DNA of 36,116 nt. It comes from Phycisphaerae bacterium. GTDB lineage: Bacteria > Planctomycetota > Phycisphaerae > Phycisphaerales > SM1A02. Each line of letters begins with the position of its first letter. Positions within the stretch are counted from its first letter, which is position 1. A program made the position numbers and the translations under genes. The notes under the pieces were generated by a model. It did not search any database and had not been told where the DNA came from. It saw nothing but the letters and a program-made list of their open reading frames with translations. Below are positions 24,362 through 32,975 of this stretch, in pieces. The stretch is taken from assembly GCA_002683195.1 (NCBI GenBank), contig NYSW01000015.1, positions 54,617 to 90,732 on the forward strand, in the 5' to 3' direction.

Positions 24362-25572
24362 CGCTCGGCATTGTCGCCGCTGGAGCCCGTCACCGCCATC
24401 GAGTCTGCCCAGACCGCGTGGAATTCGGCCCCGCATTCCGGACAACGGCCCCGAGTCTGGTCCAGGGAGACTCCCCGAAGGTCCTGCCCGCACTGAAAGC
24501 AGTGCTGCCCCTCGGATTCACTCTCGATCGCCGCCAGACGCCGGGATCGACCCATCAGCAACGCCCCCACCAGTCCAAGACCGATCGCATCGAATGCCAT
24601 CGAAGTCGAGGCCCCCAGGCCCGTGTACCAAACCAGTCCTCGACGCAGAAACGGCACCGCGGGCCCGAGACGCAGAAGAATCACGTACCCCAGCATCGCC
24701 AGGATCGCGATCACGATGAGCAGGCCCGCGATTCGGAAGGCCACTCGTCGCGGCCGAAGTCCGCCGGTGACCGGCAGGCCGGGGTCGACCGTGCCGCACT
24801 GACACCGGACGGCCTCCTCACCGGAATTCGAGTCCGGAAGGACCTGAAGACACCACAGGCATCGCCGCTCGGCATCGATCCGCCGAATCGAATGACGCCG
24901 GCCCGCCTCGACCACGGCGACGACCCCGGCGATGAAACCCGACATGCCCCCGACCACGATCATCGTGACCGGCCCGATGACTGGATTCCGCCCGAAGACG
25001 CCGAGAAAGACGCCCCCGAGCATGGCTCCGAACGCACCCGCGATGCCGATGTGGATCCAGTTTTGAATCGATGCCAGAAGCAGTCTGACGGCGGCGAATC
25101 GACGCCGGCTCTCCAAATGATGAGCCACCGAGCCTCGGCGGGGCGGACCGAGCGCCCTGCACCACGCGAGGGCCACGGCGATCCCTCCAGCGTCGGCCAC
25201 CAGATCCAACAGATCAAAACTTCGATGAAGGCCCGGGATTTCCTGCGTGACCTCGTCGAAAAGGGCGAGCAGCCCCGCGATCACCGCCGTTCTGCGAGTC
25301 GTCCGGCCCAGATCGGAGATCCGGAGGAGCAGGGTGATCATGGCGAAAGCGAAGAAATGAAGGAGCTTGTCCGGACCATCTCCCGGCTGGCCGATCACCA
25401 GCTTTGGTATGTGGGTTCCGATCAGGAGGATCGTGACGGCCCCGATCGCGGCCGCCCGCCGCCAGTACCTGGACCACCATTCAGGCGAACCGGGTATCAC
25501 CGGGAAAGTGATTCCGGAGTCGAGGTCGGAATGGGCGTCCTGGCCGGCGGCCGGAGAGCGAAACGACTTCAT
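24358..25572 (-). CDS. VanZ-like membrane protein with two zinc-ribbon motifs
   Basis: 404 residues. The N-terminal half matches the VanZ-like pattern: a first helix ending GTHIPKL, then DKLLHFFAFAMITLLLRI and ALFDEVTQEIPGLHRSFDLLDLVADAGGIAVA, where the DK-LHF and SF-D--A--G residues are typical. After further helices a cytoplasmic CLWC...CQCG motif follows (about 240-265), two more helices, and a C-terminal CFQCGQDLRG...RCPECG ribbon (about 362-390), a form I associate with planctomycete proteins. Function is unknown; VanZ itself gives teicoplanin resistance in one setting, and that should not be transferred here. Six bases separate it from parA. Confidence 0.75.
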   Translation of the reverse strand: MKSFRSPAAGQDAHSDLDSGITFPVIPGSPEWWSRYWRRAAAIGAVTILLIGTHIPKLVIGQPGDGPDKLLHFFAFAMITLLLRISDLGRTTRRTAVIAGLLALFDEVTQEIPGLHRSFDLLDLVADAGGIAVALAWCRALGPPRRGSVAHHLESRRRFAAVRLLLASIQNWIHIGIAGAFGAMLGGVFLGVFGRNPVIGPVTMIVVGGMSGFIAGVVAVVEAGRRHSIRRIDAERRCLWCLQVLPDSNSGEEAVRCQCGTVDPGLPVTGGLRPRRVAFRIAGLLIVIAILAMLGYVILLRLGPAVPFLRRGLVWYTGLGASTSMAFDAIGLGLVGALLMGRSRRLAAIESESEGQHCFQCGQDLRGVSLDQTRGRCPECGAEFHAVWADSMAVTGSSGDNAER

Positions 25573-25578
25573 GCACGA

Positions 25579-26667
25579 TCAGTCGTGATGGGAGGTGGAT
25601 CCGGAATCACTGCGAGGCTCCACCTGAAGGGAACCCGATCCCACTCGTTCAACTGGGGACTCGGACCCAAGATCCACCGCTTCGGTCTCGATCGAAGCCG
25701 ATTCTTCGGGAGCCACGGATGGTGCGACTTCAGACTGGTTCGACCCATCCACGGAGGACTCGATCGGTGCGGCGGCTTCCTTCGACGCCGGCTCCTCGGT
25801 CTCGACCGATTCATGGCGTTGATCCCAGGAGGTGATGAACCGCTGCGCCAGTTTGCGATAGTCGATGGCCCCCGGACACCACGGGGCGTAGTCGAAGATC
25901 GACTTGCCGAAGCTCGGCGCCTCGGCCAGCTTGATGTTGCGACGAACCGCAGGCCGGAACACCGTCGCACCATCCCAGGGCATGCCCGTTCCCCGGGCCT
26001 CCTCGAGAAATCCGTCGATCTCGGCCACCACTTCGCGAGCGTGGGTGCTCTGGCTTTCGTGCATGCAAAGCACGATGCCGGCCACGCGTACCTCGGGGTT
26101 GACACTGCCGGCGACCAGTCGAACCGTTTCAAGCAGTTTCCCGACTCCCTGCAAGGCGAGGAAGTGGGCCTGCATCGGAACCACGACCTCTTCGACCGCC
26201 GCGAGGGCGTTGAGGGTCAGCAATCCCAGACTGGGCGGACAATCGAGAATCACGAAATCGAAGCGGTCCAGAATCGGCTCGAGTCGTCGTCGGAGCAGAT
26301 CGTTGCGATCGGGCTCTCCAGCGAGTTCCGACTCTGCGGCGGCGAGATCGACCGAGGCGGGCAGAAGCCAGAGGTTCTCGCGAACCTGAATCAGGGCATC
26401 CTCGATGTCGGCGTCGGGATCGACCAGAAGGTCGTAGATCGTCGAACCCACACTGTCCCCGTCCACGCCGAGGTGGAGGGAGAGATGAGCCTGTGGATCG
26501 AGGTCGATCGCGAGGACGGGACGTCCTTCCTCGGCGATTCCGGCCGCGAGATTGCAGCTGGTGGTCGTCTTGCCGACTCCACCCTTCTGATTCAGAAACG
26601 CCGTTCGACGAGGCTTTGATCCAGCCGCGGTCGTTGAATTCGAAATGCTGTTCTCAACGTCGGTCAT
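25579..26667 (-). CDS. ParA-family (MinD/ParA) ATPase with acidic C-terminal tail
   Basis: 362 residues. The deviant Walker A motif KGGVGKTTTS is at about 28-37, Walker A' is LDLDPQAHLSLHLG near 57, and Walker B is FVILDCPPSLG. Then come NALAAVEEVVVPMQAHFLALQGVGKLLE and RRNIKLAEAPSFGKSIFDYAP, as in chromosomal ParA/Soj. Such ATPases move or position chromosomes, plasmids or protein clusters by ATP-dependent DNA binding. The last 75 residues or so are Glu/Ser-rich and look disordered. No ParB or parS-like sequence was noticed next to it, so it may be an orphan positioning ATPase. ATG 26667 has no ribosome-binding site but TACACT 7 bases upstream. Confidence 0.9.
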   Translation of the reverse strand: MTDVENSISNSTTAAGSKPRRTAFLNQKGGVGKTTTSCNLAAGIAEEGRPVLAIDLDPQAHLSLHLGVDGDSVGSTIYDLLVDPDADIEDALIQVRENLWLLPASVDLAAAESELAGEPDRNDLLRRRLEPILDRFDFVILDCPPSLGLLTLNALAAVEEVVVPMQAHFLALQGVGKLLETVRLVAGSVNPEVRVAGIVLCMHESQSTHAREVVAEIDGFLEEARGTGMPWDGATVFRPAVRRNIKLAEAPSFGKSIFDYAPWCPGAIDYRKLAQRFITSWDQRHESVETEEPASKEAAAPIESSVDGSNQSEVAPSVAPEESASIETEAVDLGSESPVERVGSGSLQVEPRSDSGSTSHHD

Positions 26668-26674
26668 TGAATCG

Positions 26675-26680
26675 AGTGTA
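26675..26680 (-). promoter_or_regulatory. Possible -10 box (TACACT) for a leaderless parA transcript
   Basis: On the minus strand TACACT is followed by CGATTCA and then ATG. A 7-base gap would place the first transcribed base at or next to the start codon. No Shine-Dalgarno sequence exists there. This would give parA its own promoter inside the cluster. Confidence 0.4.
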
Positions 26681-26741
26681 GCGGCTGCCCCCGCGGTTTT
26701 GGCCCCTTGGACGCCTCGGTGGACGAACTGCCAGTAACGGG

Positions 26742-28505
26742 TCAGGGACGGGGCTTCCCGACGGCCTCCGTCGGCTCGGGATCCTGCCAGGCTCCGATGG
26801 CGAAGGTCTGGACGGGTATCTCCCGTCGCCAGGCCGGCGGAGGCGGTCCGGCGAAGGAGATGAACCCGTCCGGACCGTCTCGCCGCAGGCCCAGCAGGAC
26901 CGCGCCCGCCCGGCTGTCGGTGATCGAGCGGACCAGCCAGCTCTCCGGCACCGTGACCTGTGCTCTCCAACGATCGGGGAATCGTCGAATCTTGACCTCG
27001 AGTCCCGCTGCCGACGATCCCTGACGGGATTCGAAGCCACCGTCGGACCGCAATTCAAGAATCTCGACCGGTGATGATCCGGGCCCGAAGGATAGATAGA
27101 TGATGTCCTTGGAGTTCGTGCCCGCCGGCGTCAGGGCCTCGATGAAGATCTCCCAGCGACCAAACCGACGCCGGAGGACCGCGGCGGTTTCGGAGTCTGC
27201 TGGCGGAACCTCAAGAAAACCCTGATCCACACCTCCCAGGGTGCGAAGCAGCGTGATCGGCCCGAAACCCCGTCCGGGCGGGCGAACTGGAAGTGCCCGA
27301 GGCCCGAGCACCAGGCGTCGAGTCCGTTTTCCCACGGCCAACTGAAGAGTCTCCTCGGTCGGGTTCGGACCCCCTTGAAGCGCGGGTCGTTCGACCGTTC
27401 GTCGCACCAGACTACGGGGCGGAACCAGAAGCGCCTGAGTTCCACCCGCATCCGTCCAGGTGGCGAGAACGACCAGTTCATCCGCGGTGGGATTCACGAG
27501 TTCGATCGCCGTGCGATCTCCACCCGGTTCACGCACCCAGGCAAGAAACGGTGGCCGGACTTCGAACCAGGCCAGTCCCGCCCGAGCCGCTTCCATCGGA
27601 TCCAGCTTCGGATCGAGCAGGACCCGTCGCAGGCCCGCCAGCGATCGTGAATCGGTCGGCCAGGCTGCGATCGTCCGATCCCCCATGGGGCGGCGATCAT
27701 CGACCACGGTGGCCACCAACCGCTCTGCGATCTCACTCGCGATGCCCGGACTGGCCTCCCGTACGCGAGCCAATGCCGCGAGCCATTCCGTGGCGAGCGA
27801 TACCGCGACTCGGCGAAAGAGACTGGCATCAGCTTCCGGACCGGGCTCCGGTGACGGTGGTCGACCACCCTCGAGATCGGCGCGAATCGCCCATCGATAC
27901 CACTCCATCGGATCGTCCAGAGGAGGATCGGCTTCCGAGCCCCGGCCGGTGATGATCGACTCCGCCGGATCAAAAGGCGGGATGGGATTTCGCCACTCGG
28001 GCGTCCACGTCGAACCCAGGATTTCAATCGTTCCTTCAGCATCCATCGGGACGGTGAGCACGACGATCGGGCTGCCACCCACCGGCGACGGCTCACCATC
28101 ACCAATCGTGATGATGGAAACCGGCTCGACCGGACTCGTCCAACGGGTTTCCTCGAGCGGTCGAGGCACGATCCAACCGACCCGCCCCTCGATCGTTCGT
28201 CCACCACATCGAGCGTCGACGGTTTGAGGCCATGTCTTCGTATCCGGTCCGGCGGTGAGCGGTAACGCGAGTTCTCCACCTCGAATCACCACCGCCGCCC
28301 GGGCGGCGAGGGCGATCTCAGCAAAGGCCGGCCGAGCGTGGATGGCCACCATCACCAGGACGACCAGTCCGCGAAGGTACCTCTCATACCGACCCCGACG
28401 TTGGTCCGAGATCCAGAACGACCCGCACGGTTCGTCCCGCTGCGGGGCCAAATCCGGAGACCGGACGGCACGGCCCGGCTGAAATTCGGATTCGGTCGAT
28501 GCCAT
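26742..28505 (-). CDS. Large exported protein of unknown function, possibly with a CBM9-like end
   Basis: 587 residues. A polar leader of about 42 residues precedes a signal-like hydrophobic segment (YLRGLVVLVMVAIHARPAFA, about 43-62), so it is exported or anchored. The mid part (about 200-290) is helical, with EWLAALARVREASPGIASEIAERLVATV. The C-terminal 150 residues are beta-rich, with RFGRWEIFIEALTPAG, DIIYLSFGPG and RWRAQVTVPESWL, which vaguely recall family-9 carbohydrate-binding/DOMON modules. That resemblance is weak. No Shine-Dalgarno sequence at ATG 28505. It is first in the minus-strand cluster ending with murJ. Confidence 0.68.
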   Translation of the reverse strand: MASTESEFQPGRAVRSPDLAPQRDEPCGSFWISDQRRGRYERYLRGLVVLVMVAIHARPAFAEIALAARAAVVIRGGELALPLTAGPDTKTWPQTVDARCGGRTIEGRVGWIVPRPLEETRWTSPVEPVSIITIGDGEPSPVGGSPIVVLTVPMDAEGTIEILGSTWTPEWRNPIPPFDPAESIITGRGSEADPPLDDPMEWYRWAIRADLEGGRPPSPEPGPEADASLFRRVAVSLATEWLAALARVREASPGIASEIAERLVATVVDDRRPMGDRTIAAWPTDSRSLAGLRRVLLDPKLDPMEAARAGLAWFEVRPPFLAWVREPGGDRTAIELVNPTADELVVLATWTDAGGTQALLVPPRSLVRRTVERPALQGGPNPTEETLQLAVGKRTRRLVLGPRALPVRPPGRGFGPITLLRTLGGVDQGFLEVPPADSETAAVLRRRFGRWEIFIEALTPAGTNSKDIIYLSFGPGSSPVEILELRSDGGFESRQGSSAAGLEVKIRRFPDRWRAQVTVPESWLVRSITDSRAGAVLLGLRRDGPDGFISFAGPPPPAWRREIPVQTFAIGAWQDPEPTEAVGKPRP

Positions 28506-28590
28506 GGGTGGTTCGAAGCTCGGCGGGATGGACTCGACGGGCGACCGGGAAGACTGAATCCCGGATCGTCCGAATCATCGAGGACCCTTC

Positions 28591-28941
28591 ATGCTACCGA
28601 CCGAGCGGATGGAAACTTCGGGGGACCGGCCAATGATGCTTCAGCACGCGGAGGGCGGCGTTGTGTTCTTACTCGACGCACCAATGGCGACGGTGGTTGA
28701 GATCACGATCGACTTCGGTCGAGGTCTGGTCCGGACCCTCGGCATGCGACGAAACCCGGAGGGGTGCTGGCAGCTTCGAATTCATGCCGGCCTCAAGTGC
28801 CTCCGATATCGCTACCGGGTGGACGGCCGGGTCGTCCCCGAGCCGGAGCCGATGCCGGTGCTTCAGACCGAAAATCCGGGGGCGATCAGGGCGGAAGATC
28901 CCGGAGTCGATGGATGGAGTTCGATCCGGCATGCGGCCTGA
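28591..28941 (+). CDS. Stand-alone CBM48/AMPK-type glycogen-binding-like domain protein
   Basis: 116 residues, one small beta-sandwich domain. The pattern follows the E-set/CBM48 domain seen in glycogen-branching enzymes and AMPK beta subunits: VVFLLDAPMATVVEITIDFG, then LGMRRNPEGCWQLRIHAGLKCLRYRYRVDGRVV. The usual catalytic partner is missing, and the protein has neither a signal peptide nor membrane segments. The ATG is supported by GAGGA 6 bases upstream. It is divergent from the large exported-protein gene and just upstream of the lipoprotein gene. A sensor or adaptor for glycogen-like polymers is a guess from the domain alone. Confidence 0.72.
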   Translation: MLPTERMETSGDRPMMLQHAEGGVVFLLDAPMATVVEITIDFGRGLVRTLGMRRNPEGCWQLRIHAGLKCLRYRYRVDGRVVPEPEPMPVLQTENPGAIRAEDPGVDGWSSIRHAA

Positions 28942-28984
28942 CGCGGCAACCACCCTCCGGTATCCGAATCGCTAGGCTTCTGGA

Positions 28985-29524
28985 ATGCTTCGAGACGCCA
29001 CACCGTTTTTCAGCGGCCTGCACGCTCCTTCGGATCGTCCTCGCCGCTTCCGCATCCCGATCCTCCAAGGGGTGATCGGCATCGCCATCGGGATCGTCAC
29101 CGTTGGTTGCGACCAGACCGGTTCGAACGGTGTCGCACCGGCGGAGACCGAAACCGCGACCAGCGAGGCCCCGCCGTCCGGAGAACGACGAGGCTACGAG
29201 ATTCCGATTCCTCAGATCGAATACTGGGATCCCGAGCGAAGCGCCCTGAAATACACCTACGAGATGCGATTCGATGCACCAGGCGCCGATGGCCGAGCCC
29301 GCCTGCATCGCAACGGTTGGGCCCGGGCCTACTTCGGCAACGGTTCGTTGGAACGAGAGGGTTCGTATCAATGGATCCCCCAGCGGGAGCGAAGCGAGCG
29401 AGTCGGTCGCTGGACCTACTACAAGGCGGATGGCACCGTCGACCGAATCGAACAACGAGGTGGTGATTCCGTCTGGAGCGGACCCGACCAACGCATACCC
29501 CCGCCCGGAACGGAACCGAAATGA
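28985..29524 (+). CDS. Predicted lipoprotein with MORN-type (YwqK-like) repeats
   Basis: 179 residues. A hydrophobic segment ends at the lipobox IVTVGC (Cys about residue 42), then a Thr/Glu/Ala/Pro-rich linker and a short domain. The domain has NGWARAYFGNGSLEREGSYQ and RVGRWTYYKADGTVDRIE, the strand-turn pattern of MORN/YwqK-type repeats (G-W-Y-NG--). No catalytic site. TAGGCT stands about 6 bases before the ATG, and no Shine-Dalgarno sequence is visible. Its TGA overlaps the ATG of the nitroreductase by 4 bases, so the two are co-translated. Confidence 0.7.
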   Translation: MLRDATPFFSGLHAPSDRPRRFRIPILQGVIGIAIGIVTVGCDQTGSNGVAPAETETATSEAPPSGERRGYEIPIPQIEYWDPERSALKYTYEMRFDAPGADGRARLHRNGWARAYFGNGSLEREGSYQWIPQRERSERVGRWTYYKADGTVDRIEQRGGDSVWSGPDQRIPPPGTEPK

Positions 29525-30276
29525 GCAACCCAGAAGAAAAGCACACCCCATTGGTGGACGGCGTGCTCCCGGAAGATCCGATCCGGGCCGCCGGTGATTT
29601 TCTCCAGTCGATGCGTTCCAGAAGAACCGTCCGTCATTTCAGCGACCGACCGGTCCCTCAAGATCTGATCGAACGCATCATCGCCACGGCGGGCACCGCA
29701 CCAAGCGGCGCCAACAAGCAGCCCTGGAAGTTCGTTGCGGTCCAGGACCCTGGCCTCAAGCGAAAGATTCGGCTCGCGGCCGAAGAGGAAGAACGGCTTT
29801 TCTACGAGTCACGAGCCAACGAGGAATGGCTCCGCGATCTAGATGCACTGGGGACCAACGATCAGAAGCCGTTCATGGAGCAGGCTCCATGGCTCATCGC
29901 GGTATTCAAGATGATGCGCGACGACGAGCCGAATCGCAGCAGCGACCAGGTCTACTACGTCAATGAATCGGTGGGAATCGCCGTCGGGATCCTGATCGCC
30001 GCGATCCGTCAGGCGGGGTTGTGCTGTCTCACCCACACTCCGAGCCCGATGAAGTTTCTCGGTCCTTTGCTCGGGAGACCGGCACATGAACGCCCGTTCA
30101 TCCTGATTCCAATCGGGCACCCGGCCGATGATTGCGTCGTGCCCGACATCACGCGAAAGACGCTGGACCGCATCATGATCCTGGACGAAGGGTCCCCTCT
30201 TCGGCCGGACGGAGGGAGGGATCCGCTTCCCGACCTGTCGCCCCCTCGGAGTTCCGAAGCACCGGGTCGGGATTGA
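29521..30276 (+). CDS. Nitroreductase-family flavoprotein (iodotyrosine-deiodinase-like subgroup)
   Basis: 251 residues. FMN-binding nitroreductase fold: SRRTVRHFSDRPVP near the start, then TAGTAPSGANKQPWKFVAV. The central NESVGIAVGILIAAIRQAGLCCLTHTPSPMKFL and ERPFILIPIGHPADDCVVPDITRKTLD blocks closely resemble the iodotyrosine deiodinase branch. That branch reduces halogenated or nitro aromatics; bacterial substrates are mostly unknown. The conserved fold ends near residue 222, and the last 28 residues are an extra tail that lies over the 3' end of the opposite gene. It begins inside the stop of the lipoprotein gene (ATGA). Confidence 0.88.
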   Translation: MSNPEEKHTPLVDGVLPEDPIRAAGDFLQSMRSRRTVRHFSDRPVPQDLIERIIATAGTAPSGANKQPWKFVAVQDPGLKRKIRLAAEEEERLFYESRANEEWLRDLDALGTNDQKPFMEQAPWLIAVFKMMRDDEPNRSSDQVYYVNESVGIAVGILIAAIRQAGLCCLTHTPSPMKFLGPLLGRPAHERPFILIPIGHPADDCVVPDITRKTLDRIMILDEGSPLRPDGGRDPLPDLSPPRSSEAPGRD

Positions 30277-31039
30277 TCCGGCCTCGACGCCAGAGCGCCA
30301 GCAACCGATCCACGCGATCGCCGCGGTAATCCTCATCCGCTCGAAAACGACTCTCGCCAGCATCGCCGGTGGCCTGTACTTCATCCTTCAGCGATGGCCG
30401 AACCTCGCTGGAGATCCGATGGCCCGGTCCGAAACCGAATCGAGCCATCCGATCTCCTGGAATCGCCTGGATGCGATGATGTTCATCCGGAACCATCGTC
30501 GCCGGAAAGATCGAAGGCACCGAACCGGGATTCATCGGATCGGCGGCCAGCAATCGACCGTGGCCAGGCTCGGCGCCCATCGGAACTCCTCCGATCACGA
30601 ACACCGTCGACGCCGGGATCTCGACCGCAAGTCCGCTTCGAGTCGGGATGTAGACCGATTGGTTGAACGCCGCGACCAAGCCTCCGTCAGCCCGCCAGAA
30701 GCCGCCACCGTCTCGTCGATACACCTGGTCATACCCAGTCGGCAGCTGAAGGCCGGACGGAACCCAGCGAAGGCTGGCATCCAGGGGGCCGCGGTCACTG
30801 ATCGACTGTTCGACCGCATGCAGATCGATTCGGCGAACCTCCAGAGGATCGTAATCACTGACCACGGGACTCCCCACCGAACCCGGAGCGGTCTGCCCCG
30901 GACCGGAGATTCGTCGCAACGGCGCTTCTTCCGACACCGGTGGTTCGGCCTTGGCGACCGCAGGACCGCTGATCAGAAGCCCACCGATCGTGAGGACCAG
31001 TGAACGAGGGTCGAGGATGTGGCGAGGGAGCGAAGGCAT
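30173..31039 (-). CDS. Exported protein of unknown function
   Basis: 288 residues from ATG 31039, the first codon before a signal peptide (PRSLVLTIGGLLISGPAVAKA). I recognise no family. The middle part (about 75-190) is Gly/Pro-rich and beta-like, with GYDQVYRRDGGGFWRADGGLVAAFNQSVYIPTRSG and FVIGGVPMG. The C-terminus has a basic helix (DYRGDRVDRLLALWRRG). It follows birA by 32 bases, with no Shine-Dalgarno sequence. A TTG overlapping the birA stop is an alternative start. The last 104 bases run opposite the end of the nitroreductase gene. Confidence 0.65.
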   Translation of the reverse strand: MPSLPRHILDPRSLVLTIGGLLISGPAVAKAEPPVSEEAPLRRISGPGQTAPGSVGSPVVSDYDPLEVRRIDLHAVEQSISDRGPLDASLRWVPSGLQLPTGYDQVYRRDGGGFWRADGGLVAAFNQSVYIPTRSGLAVEIPASTVFVIGGVPMGAEPGHGRLLAADPMNPGSVPSIFPATMVPDEHHRIQAIPGDRMARFGFGPGHRISSEVRPSLKDEVQATGDAGESRFRADEDYRGDRVDRLLALWRRGRINPDPVLRNSEGATGREADPSLRPAEEGTLRPGS

Positions 31040-31071
31040 GTCGGAAGTATCGACCGATACCCCCCCGTCTC

Positions 31072-31935
31072 TCAACTCGAAGAGTGATCGGGGTCGGAGG
31101 CGATCGAACCCCAGGACAGGATCCTCGCCCGCGCCGCGGTGATCACCACCACACCATCACGGCCGTCCACCTCGAGCGTTCGCCGAGGATCGATGCTCCG
31201 AAGCGTGCCTCGTATTCGACGTGCGGGCCCACCCACGACATCCTCTTCAACGTCCACCATCCCCCCGGTCGGTACGTGCTCGGCCGCGAAGCGTCGATCC
31301 AGATCCGACGGGGAGGCGCCCCAGCTCCGATCGATCGCCGGAAGCAAGTGCTCCAGGATCTGGATCCGGGTTGGAATCCGAGCCACCGGCGATCCGACCA
31401 TTTCCTCCAGCCCGATTGCATGCAAGCCTGTGGGCCAATCTCGACGCCCGACGTTGAGACCGATCCCCACCACCGCGACGCCGTCGACCACCTCGACCAG
31501 GATGCCCGCGACCTTCCGCCCGGTCTCCCGATCCACCAGATCGTTGGGGAACTTCAATCCGAGACGCCTCCCCGCGGCAGCCACCGCCGCATCACCGCCC
31601 GACAAGGAGGTTCGCACCGCATCAAGCGTTCCCACGGCCGTGGCGATGCAGGCCAGATCCGGAGCCAAAGCCGGAAGCGCAAGACTGACGGCCACGCCCG
31701 CCCCCTGATCGTCGATCCAGGACCGACCGAGACGGCCTCGTCCGGCCACCTGTCGGCCGGTCGTGACCACCGAGCCCCGACCAAGATTTCGCGCGTGATC
31801 CTGAGTCGAATCACAGGTCGCCATCACTCGGACCCGTCGAGAATCGAAGCGAGTCCCGATGATCGCCCGTTCCAATCGATCCGACCAGTCGGTCAACTCG
31901 TCGGCCCGTGATTCCTCGGACATTTCTTCTGGCAT
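31072..31935 (-). CDS. birA: Biotin--[acetyl-CoA-carboxylase] ligase
   Basis: 287 residues. Activates biotin with ATP and attaches it to the biotin carrier protein of acetyl-CoA carboxylase. Motifs: CDSTQDHAR (substrate strand), the biotinyl-AMP loop AGRGRLGRSW, LGLKFPNDLV (the KWPND block with Phe for Trp) and RKVAGILVEVV, followed by the small C-terminal SH3-like domain. There is no N-terminal helix-turn-helix, so it should be the non-repressor (class I) type. ATG 31935 or the ATG 12 bases downstream can serve as the start. It lies 32 bases after nadC, in one likely operon. Confidence 0.9.
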   Translation of the reverse strand: MPEEMSEESRADELTDWSDRLERAIIGTRFDSRRVRVMATCDSTQDHARNLGRGSVVTTGRQVAGRGRLGRSWIDDQGAGVAVSLALPALAPDLACIATAVGTLDAVRTSLSGGDAAVAAAGRRLGLKFPNDLVDRETGRKVAGILVEVVDGVAVVGIGLNVGRRDWPTGLHAIGLEEMVGSPVARIPTRIQILEHLLPAIDRSWGASPSDLDRRFAAEHVPTGGMVDVEEDVVGGPARRIRGTLRSIDPRRTLEVDGRDGVVVITAARARILSWGSIASDPDHSSS

Positions 31936-31967
31936 CGGTTCGCGCCCGTCGCCGGGAGTCCATGAAT

Positions 31968-32909
31968 TCAGCTCATGTCGAGCCCGAAGTCGACCTGATA
32001 GGCCGAGTGAGTGATCGCCCCGACGGCGATCCGATCGACTCCGGTCTCAGCCACCGCACGCACGGACTCGAGATGGATACCACCCGACGCTTCAAGCAGC
32101 AGGCCTCGACGTCGCTGATTCCGGCGCTCGACCGCGTTCCGGATGGTGGAAAGATCCATGTTGTCCAGAAGAACGATGTCCACGGTGCCCGAAGGAAGAT
32201 CCAACACCGCTTCGAACTGTTCCAGATCATCAACCTCGATCTCTATGAATCGAGGCCGCATCTGCTCACGGCAGGCATGGGATCCTGCTTCGATGGACTC
32301 GGAAAAGGATGCACCGAGTCCCGCAATGTGGTTGTCCTTGATCAACACGGCATCGTGGAGCCCGAGGCGATGAAGCCTACCTCCACCGCAACGGACCGCG
32401 TACTTTTCGACCGTCCGAAGTCCCGGCGTCGTCTTTCGGGTGTCGACGATGATTGCGTCGGTCCCGGCCACGCTGGCGACGAACCGCGAGGTCGCGGTCG
32501 CGACTCCGGATGCTCGCCCGAGCAGATTGAGAAGGGTGCGTTCGACCGGTAGCATCGCCGCGAGAGGCCCACGGATCTCCATCACCCGCATGCCTGGCTC
32601 CACCCGATCACCATCCACGGCCAGGGGTTCGGTCTCCAGGGTCCCGGCGGCCCGAGCGGCGATGCGACGAACGATCGGAAGGCCACACACCACACCGTGG
32701 GCCCGCGATCGGATCTCACCACGAACCATGACATCCGGCGGGATGAAGGCGGAGGTGGTCAGGTCCCCCGAATCTCCGTAGTCCTCGGCCAGCCATCGTT
32801 CAATCGCGGAGTCGAGGGTGGGCGCCACCATTCGCTCGTAGATCTCTTCGAGATCACAGGCACCAAAGGGCTCGAATCGAGTCACGTCATTCTTGCTGCG
32901 GATGGTCAC
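31968..32909 (-). CDS. nadC: Nicotinate-nucleotide pyrophosphorylase (carboxylating)
   Basis: 313 residues. Makes nicotinate mononucleotide from quinolinate and PRPP, the entry to NAD. Family blocks: EDYGDSGDLTTSAFIPP, ERTLLNLLGRASGVAT, VDTRKTTPGLRTVEKYAVRCGGGRLHRLGLHDAVLIKDNHI, and the C-terminal EASGGIHLESVRAVAETGVDRIAVGAITHSA. The start is a GTG at 32909, with GGAG 6 bases upstream (CGGAGCCGTTCGTG). The frame is open for 36 more codons, but these are in the divergent spacer and look non-coding. NadA and NadB are not in the window. Confidence 0.95.
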   Translation of the reverse strand: MTIRSKNDVTRFEPFGACDLEEIYERMVAPTLDSAIERWLAEDYGDSGDLTTSAFIPPDVMVRGEIRSRAHGVVCGLPIVRRIAARAAGTLETEPLAVDGDRVEPGMRVMEIRGPLAAMLPVERTLLNLLGRASGVATATSRFVASVAGTDAIIVDTRKTTPGLRTVEKYAVRCGGGRLHRLGLHDAVLIKDNHIAGLGASFSESIEAGSHACREQMRPRFIEIEVDDLEQFEAVLDLPSGTVDIVLLDNMDLSTIRNAVERRNQRRRGLLLEASGGIHLESVRAVAETGVDRIAVGAITHSAYQVDFGLDMS

Positions 32910-32931
32910 GAACGGCTCCGGGAGTGGTGGG

Positions 32932-32945
32932 CGCTTCGCGAAGCG
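32932..32945. promoter_or_regulatory. 14-base perfect palindrome in the nadC/HIT divergent spacer
   Basis: CGCTTCGCGAAGCG lies 22 bases upstream of the nadC GTG. It could be an operator for a dimeric regulator or a leader hairpin. I cannot assign a regulator from sequence. Confidence 0.3.
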
Positions 32946-32975
32946 TCCTTGGGGCACACATCGTACGATCGCGCG

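Noticed and set aside
24358..25572. VanZ-like protein as an antibiotic-resistance gene.
   Set aside because: VanZ-like domains are widespread in proteins of unknown role. No van cluster is present and the zinc-ribbon architecture is different.
24418..26619. 733-codon open frame on the plus strand.
   Set aside because: Lies opposite the VanZ-like and parA genes, whose frames carry recognisable motifs. The plus-strand translation is rich in Arg, Asp, Gly and His without any domain, typical for antisense frames in GC-rich DNA.
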